Assembly: GCA_007119395.1 (NCBI GenBank)
Contig: SKPS01000312.1
Coordinates: 1 to 7,768 of the forward strand
DNA length: 7,768 nt
Direction: 5' to 3'
Source: Lentimicrobiaceae bacterium
GTDB lineage: Bacteria > Bacteroidota > Bacteroidia > Bacteroidales > SKPS01
Position numbers and translations under genes: made by a program
The notes under the pieces: model-generated
The model's input: the letters and a program-made list of their open reading frames with translations, nothing else
Database searches by the model: none
Told to the model about the DNA's origin: nothing
Shown here: piece after piece, positions 7,187 through 7,768 of the stretch
How positions within the stretch are numbered: position 1 is the first letter of the stretch
How the letters are laid out: each line of letters opens with the position of its first letter

Positions 7187-7768
7187 TCAGTCAAATGTGA
7201 CGTTTAACCCCAGTCCTCTCAGCTCATGAATCAGTACATTGAATGATTCAGGGATACCCGGAGTTGGCATCAGTTCACCTTTCACGATTGACTCATACGC
7301 TTTGGCACGACCGGTCACATCATCAGATTTCACCGTCAGGATCTCTTGCAGGATATTGGCTGCGCCAAATGCTTCGATTGCCCACACCTCCATCTCTCCG
7401 AAACGCTGCCCACCAAACTGCGCTTTACCGCCAAGGGGTTGCTGTGTAATCAGTGAGTAGGGGCCAATGGATCTTGCGTGCATTTTATCATCAACCAAAT
7501 GGTGGAGCTTCATCATATAGATCACACCCACAGTGGCCTCCTGGTGGAATTTGTTACCCGTTTCACCATCGTAGAGTTGCACCCTGCCATTTTCAGGCAG
7601 GCCGGCCTGACGCATGTATTCGTTGATCTGGTCAAGGTGCGCTCCATCGAAAATCGGTGTAGCAAACTTAAGACCCAGGTTGAGCCCTGCCCAACCCAAC
7701 ACAGTCTCATAGATCTGCCCCAGGTTCATTCGCGAAGGTACTCCCAACGGGTTCAACACAATGTCTAC
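7187..7768 (-). CDS. rpoB: DNA-directed RNA polymerase subunit beta, C-terminal 193 residues (5'-truncated)
   Basis: C-terminal end of the second-largest RNA polymerase subunit. The frame continues to the right edge (VDIVLNPLGVPSRMN), so the GTG at 7759 is an internal Val and the true start lies off the window. Hallmark segments appear in order: LNPLGVPSRMNLGQI, the GNKFHQEATVGVIYMMKL region, VDDKMHARSIGPYSL, TQQPLGGKAQFGGQRFGEME, LTVKSDDVTGR and PGIPESFNVLIHELRGLGL. These belong to the switch, active-site and clamp-anchoring part of beta that contacts beta'. The protein ends NVTFD followed by TGA, slightly shorter than the E. coli terminus. Bacteroidota RpoB is about 1270 residues, so roughly 1080 are missing. 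The rifampicin-binding region is not in the window, so resistance cannot be judged. Confidence 0.99.
   Translation of the reverse strand, partial: VDIVLNPLGVPSRMNLGQIYETVLGWAGLNLGLKFATPIFDGAHLDQINEYMRQAGLPENGRVQLYDGETGNKFHQEATVGVIYMMKLHHLVDDKMHARSIGPYSLITQQPLGGKAQFGGQRFGEMEVWAIEAFGAANILQEILTVKSDDVTGRAKAYESIVKGELMPTPGIPESFNVLIHELRGLGLNVTFD

Overview
The window looks like a chromosomal piece of a Bacteroidota (Bacteroidetes) genome, probably of the order Bacteroidales. Three things point there: the RpoC sequence (1434 residues, with a large insertion in the trigger loop), a small DUF3467 protein directly behind rpoC, and gene starts without a Shine-Dalgarno sequence but with A/T-rich leaders. 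Species cannot be assigned by eye. Base composition and coding style look even across the window, and no mobile element, tRNA, rRNA or CRISPR array was seen.

Layout, left to right. Positions 1-2300 (+) hold the C-terminal 765 residues of a bacterial tricorn-type protease of family S41, whose start lies off the left edge. Positions 2301-2443 form a short convergent spacer with a strong hairpin terminator at 2356-2399. The remaining genes are on the minus strand and are transcribed right to left: the 3' end of rpoB (7187-7768, start off the right edge), a 52-base gap, complete rpoC (2830-7134), a 65-base gap, and a 106-residue DUF3467 protein (2444-2764). DUF3467 appears to be the last gene of the transcript, because the shared hairpin terminator and the convergent protease gene follow it.

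How the genes work together: RpoB and RpoC are the two large catalytic subunits of RNA polymerase and are made from one operon. The DUF3467 protein has no established function. Its place directly behind rpoC without an intervening terminator suggests co-expression with the polymerase. The tricorn-type protease is on the other strand and is probably unrelated in function (protein and peptide breakdown, likely in the cell envelope).

Most of the window is conserved housekeeping sequence. No convincing undescribed multi-gene system is visible. The items most worth a second look are the uncharacterised DUF3467 protein, a small stem-loop that forms only in the minus-strand RNA between rpoC and DUF3467, and the end of the RNA polymerase operon at a point where relatives, from memory, continue into ribosomal protein genes.
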